From Clavaria fumosa (taxonomy: Eukaryota; Basidiomycota; Agaricomycetes; Agaricales; Clavariaceae), in contig OX637802.1 of assembly GCA_951802425.1 (NCBI GenBank), positions 2,356,001-2,420,000 on the forward strand: a stretch of DNA of 64,000 nt, read 5' to 3'. Of the stretch, positions 60,338 through 64,000 are shown one piece after another; the stretch's first letter is position 1; each line of letters starts with the position of its first letter. A program made the translations under genes and the position numbers. Below the pieces are notes generated by a model. The model had not been told where the DNA came from. It did not search any database and worked only from the letters and a program-made list of their open reading frames with translations.

Positions 60338-62835
60338 ATGCCGACTGTGGTGTGTCGTTCAAAAGCCTCGTACAAGAAAATTCCTGGCCTCCTCGAGCTC
60401 ACCGACACCCATCTCCAATGGACACAGGACAACAAGAAAGCACCCTCCATCCGAGTCGCACATTCTGAGGCAGCGTGTCAGTCCTTTGCTGCCCTCCATC
60501 CATTCCTCTGCGCTGAGCGACGAATATCATTAGCTTTATTCTGCAGCAAAGAAGGCGCACCTCAAGTGCGTATGAAGCTTGGGCTAGTCGGTGATGAAGT
60601 AGGCCACAACTTCACCTTCACGTCACCGCAAGCCGTCGCACTCCACGAGCGCGAGGCATTCAAGTCGCAGCTCACCACCATCATTGCTCGCAATCGCAGC
60701 GCTGGCTTGAGTGTTGGTGCCGCTGTGCTGGATCCTTCTTTATCGCTGCGCAAGTTTGGCCCCTCCGCCTCTGCCTCCCTCGCGCCGACACCCAGACCTA
60801 CATCGGCTATGTCCTCTGACGCCCGAGGCCGACCATCGGCTGCCCCTTCACGAGCTGGCTCTATGCCAAACGATGGCGGGCCGTCTTCGTCTTCTCTGCC
60901 ATCCACCGTTATCGCGGGAACCGATGCCGCAGCCGATTTCCGCCTGCGGAAGACGGTGCTCCTTGCTCGCCCGGAGCTGGCGGCCATGCATCGCGAACTT
61001 GTCATGAGTGGCCAAATCACGGAAGCGGAGTTCTGGGAAGGTCGTGAAGTGAGTATTTTCTTTCGTTTCCATCCTCGTCGAACTTGCTGAATAATCTCTT
61101 GTAGCGTTTAATCCTTTCCCAGGCAGCTGTTGAAAATCAGAGAAAAGGCAGACCGGGTCAGCTTGTTGATCCACGTCCGCAAACAACATCAGAAGGCGGT
61201 GACCCGAAGATCGTCATCACTCCCCAGTTGGTCCATGACATCTTCGAAGGGTATCCTGTCGTCGCGAAAGCATACAGCGACAATGTTCCCAGTAAAGTGC
61301 CTATTCTTTGTTATCTTTGGTGCTGTAGTTTGGGTAATTTCTAATGTCCCATGACAGCTGTCAGAGGCTGAATTCTGGAAGCGGTATTTTCAATCTAAAT
61401 TATTCAATGCTCATCGAGCCTCTGTCCGTTCGTCTGCCACGCAATTCGTTGTGAAGGATGATACCATCTTCGACAAGTACTTGGAGAAGGACGACGACGG
61501 TAGACACATCCCTTTTCCGTCTTCCAGAAAGTGAACTTACTTCCGCCGGTTCGGTACAGAACTTGAGCCCCGGCGTCAAAGAAATGAAGCTATTGACGTC
61601 CTTGTAAATCTCGGAGCGACAATTGAAGATCATGGAGAGGTAGTCCCTTCGCGACCGGACTGCTCTTCTGATGCATTAACTTTTGTGTACAGACAGGGAA
61701 TGAAAAAGACATCACAATGCAAGCGGGCAGGCAGAAAGGCGTGCTTCCACTTATTCGCAAATTCAACGAACATTCAGAACGACTACTCATCTCAGCGCTG
61801 TGAGTGATGCCCGTCATACACTCTCTCGTTGTGCCTTACTTGAATTGTGCAAGGGGAGACATACACGCAGCGAAGCGACAAAGAATAGACACCAGTGATG
61901 GTGGAGACGTACGATTTTGCCCTGCTACAAATGTCATCGATAATCTCAATGAAAGTCTCCCTACAGGTCGCTTACTCACAGATAGATCTCGACGACCTGC
62001 ATGATCCAGAAGCATCGGCAGGAATTCCGTTGGAAATGCAGGACCGAGAACGATATTTCGACAGAACGGCGTCTCGCGACTCTGCTTCTGGAGCCCTCTC
62101 CAAAGTCGGTTGCTCCTTTTTTGTAATACCATCGATATTTTTACACTTATTCTTTTTTCCTCGTGTCGCAGAAGGCGGACGTGCCAACCATCATTCGAGA
62201 AGTGTCGGACAACTTGCAGCATTGGGACGATGAATTAATGAAGGTGAGTATCGGCTCCGGAATGCGACGGTCTCCCCTGTCCAACATTGTCACTCCAGCT
62301 GCAGATCGGCCGCAAAGCGAGCGAAGCAGCCCTGCTCGCCATGACGCAGAACGTGTCCGCGCGATTACAAGTCAAGGCCAAGAACCGTAAGCCACCCGCC
62401 GTCTTCCTTGCTGTCGCATCGCGGTTCGTGACCGTGGCGGCCCATGACAGACGATATACCCGAGGGGTTCTTCAGGCAGATGACGACCTGCCAAACGTCA
62501 GCCAACGAGTTTCTCCGGCAGTTTTGGTCTGCGATCTGTCCGCCGCCTCCGGAGGCGCAGACTCTTAGTACGTCGACTCCTGCCCACCGCGCAGCCAAGG
62601 CTGCCAAGATGGCCGGGTTCCTCGCAAAGACACATGAAAAAGTGGACGCGCTGGTCCGTGTGGCACAGTCCGAGGGCGTGGATCCGAAGAAAGTAGAGAT
62701 AGTGAGTGAATTCGCGAGGATGCCAGTTTAGGGAAACATTGATCCATTTCACAGGCCATGAAACCAGTATTAGACGCCGTCGATCGTGCGCTCACCATTT
62801 ATCGCCAACCTCAAACCAGCAAAAGGCTCCGTTGA
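60338..62835 (+). CDS. TFB1: TFIIH core subunit Tfb1 (p62/GTF2H1)
   Basis: Exons 60338-60476, 60534-61048, 61105-61296, 61358-61499, 61560-61639, 61693-61799, 61854-61908, 61967-62104, 62172-62243, 62299-62386, 62451-62701 and 62755-62835, 619 aa; all phases close. An N-terminal PH domain (SYKKIPGLLELTDTHLQWT, MKLGLVGDEVGHNFTFTSP) is followed by two BSD domains (LVMSGQITEAEFWEGRE and KLSEAEFWKRYFQSKLF). A C-terminal helical region follows (FFRQMTTCQTSANEFLRQFW). Tfb1 anchors XPG/TFIIE/activators to TFIIH. Intron 1 (60477-60533, 57 bp) contains no stop, so the unspliced frame stays open through 61090. Confidence 0.95.
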
Positions 62836-62927
62836 TCCTCATTCACTTCAGTGCAAGAAATCCATCCATTCGAACGCATGTACACCGCCGCAACGCATTC
62901 AATAACAATACCTAAATAATGTCTGTT

Positions 62928-64000
62928 TTACGGGTACGGACCCGGCCGTCGTTCCAGTTGCGTGCCCGAAGCGACAGTGCACTCGTAAGTAGTGTACATC
63001 ACGAGTAGGTGCAGGGCAGTGGCATATATAACGAAGAACGTCCGCGCTCGGCGATTACCTAGGATCGCGCGCGTCAGCCCTAGGACACCCCTTTCTATCG
63101 GGTTGAGCGCCTGGTATGCCCGCGCAGCCTCCTAAAATGTTATGCATGACGCCTGCGGATACGAAAAAAAGCCACGCGAAGCAACGTACCCTGCCACGGA
63201 AAGCTTCGAATGGGTTCATGGCCTCTTCGTACCGAGTTCTGTACTTGCTCAGGTCAACCCCTCCAGAGGGAGGAGGTAAAGGATTCAATTGAGATGTAGG
63301 AGGCCGAGCAGCTGCTTCTTCGCGGTAGCTCTGCATGTACCGGACCTTCTCGTACAGTTTGACGTTGTCGTTTTGGAGCGACTTGATCTCGGAACGAAGG
63401 TCTGAGATGATCTGGTATTGCTTGCGCAGCTCCTATACTACCGTTGAGCTTTTCACACAAATGAGCGTGAGACAGAGATTGGACGAGCCTCTTCGAGTTC
63501 AGCATTGCGCTGGCGGAATCTGTCCCGCTGGCTTGTGACGATGGGTAATATGGAGGCGTCGGCAGATGGAGCAAATGGAATCGGAGTTGTTCTTGCGGGA
63601 GAGTTCTGCACATATGAGCTCATTCGAGTGCAATCTGTAATCTTAGGGCGGGAGAATACCCACCGATCGTTTCCCTAAATCCAAGTCCGCAAGCAAGTCC
63701 TGCTGAGAGAGATGTGCTTGAGAAGGACTGGCATCCCCGTTTAATGCTGGTTTGCTGTGCTTATCCATGGAGAGCAGATCGTCCTCCAGCTTTTCGTTGA
63801 GGATCTTCTGCTTTTCAAGTTCTGCGGAAGTCTGAGAGAGTTGCTCGCGAGACGCGAGAAGAGACGCCTCAAGTTCTGTATGCAGAATCTTTGGATACTA
63901 TCAGATAGGCAAAATTAATGGGTGAAGACACGTGCACGAAATTTGGTCAGTTCCTCTAAGATGCGTTTGTTCTTGGTCGCGAGTAAGGCCTCCAGTGACT
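62928..64000 (-). CDS. COY1: CASP/COY1-type Golgi coiled-coil membrane protein (5' truncated)
   Basis: The gene runs off the right edge. Exons: 64000 to about 63936, 63888-63664, 63605-63489, 63432-63190 and 63131-62928. Coiled coil (NKRILEELTKF, LASREQLSQTSAELEKQK), then the CASP signature ILPIVTSQRDRFRQRNAELEE, ELRKQYQIISDLRSEIKSL, NVKLYEKVRYMQSY, YEEAMNPFEAFRGR, and the C-terminal ALNPIERGVLGLTRAILGN with one TM helix (TFFVIYATALHLLVMYTTY). COY1 is a tail-anchored golgin-like tether for intra-Golgi traffic. The intron 63433-63488 begins GC (GAG|GCTCGT). The one at about 63889-63935 may also use GC (family-like KFRILHTELE) or GT with a later acceptor. Convergent with TFB1, 92 bp apart. Confidence 0.9.

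Overview
The window looks like nuclear DNA of a filamentous basidiomycete, most likely an Agaricomycete. The evidence is the dense array of very short introns (about 110 recognised, mostly 46-65 bp, with GT(R)NGT donors and CTGAC-like branch sites), a DUF6535 gene, a NACHT/WD40-type gene tail, a chitin-binding CBM5/12 gene with a Gln-rich linker, and a Ty1/copia element. I built gene models by hand from reading-frame continuity, splice-site phase and family motifs. Exon coordinates are given where the phase arithmetic closes.

Region 1-8.5 kb is the accessory part. It holds the 3' half of an NLR-like gene ending in 14 WD40 units, lying in strongly CpG-depleted DNA. A young copia retrotransposon (2955-7798, 290-bp LTRs, TSD TAAGT) is inserted into one arm of an older inverted repeat. 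Its coding region has one in-frame stop and one substituted integrase residue, and both changes fit CpG decay.

Region 8.5-63 kb is conserved euchromatin, rich in transcription and chromatin genes: a BAG co-chaperone, Snu23/ZMAT2, an ERD1/EXS protein, HAP3/NF-YB, a membrane protein, CHD1 (18 exons), TFIIH Tfb4, a DUF6535 protein, Taspase-1, a Mediator-1-like protein, GCN5, YAK1, ESA1, a CBM5/12 protein with duplicated exons, a PHOSPHO-type phosphatase, a membrane protein, a CSL/Su(H) transcription factor, a conserved hypothetical, a coiled-coil protein, proteasome chaperone PAC4, a small secreted Cys-containing protein, and TFIIH Tfb1. The right edge cuts a CASP/COY1 Golgi protein.

ZMAT2/ERD1 and Med1-like/GCN5 are tight divergent pairs, and each gap has a CACGTG site. 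Several 1-4 kb stretches (20.4-21.8, 32.5-34.7, 40.9-42.1, 49.1-52.9, 54.5-56.5, 59.2-60.3 kb) hold no gene I can support firmly. I found no rRNA, tRNA, CRISPR or other prokaryotic feature, and no clearly novel multi-gene system. The most interesting items are the CpG-depleted NLR/copia/inverted-repeat nest, the secreted protein at 58.8-59.2 kb, the exon-duplicated CBM gene, and the non-canonical or stop-free introns.
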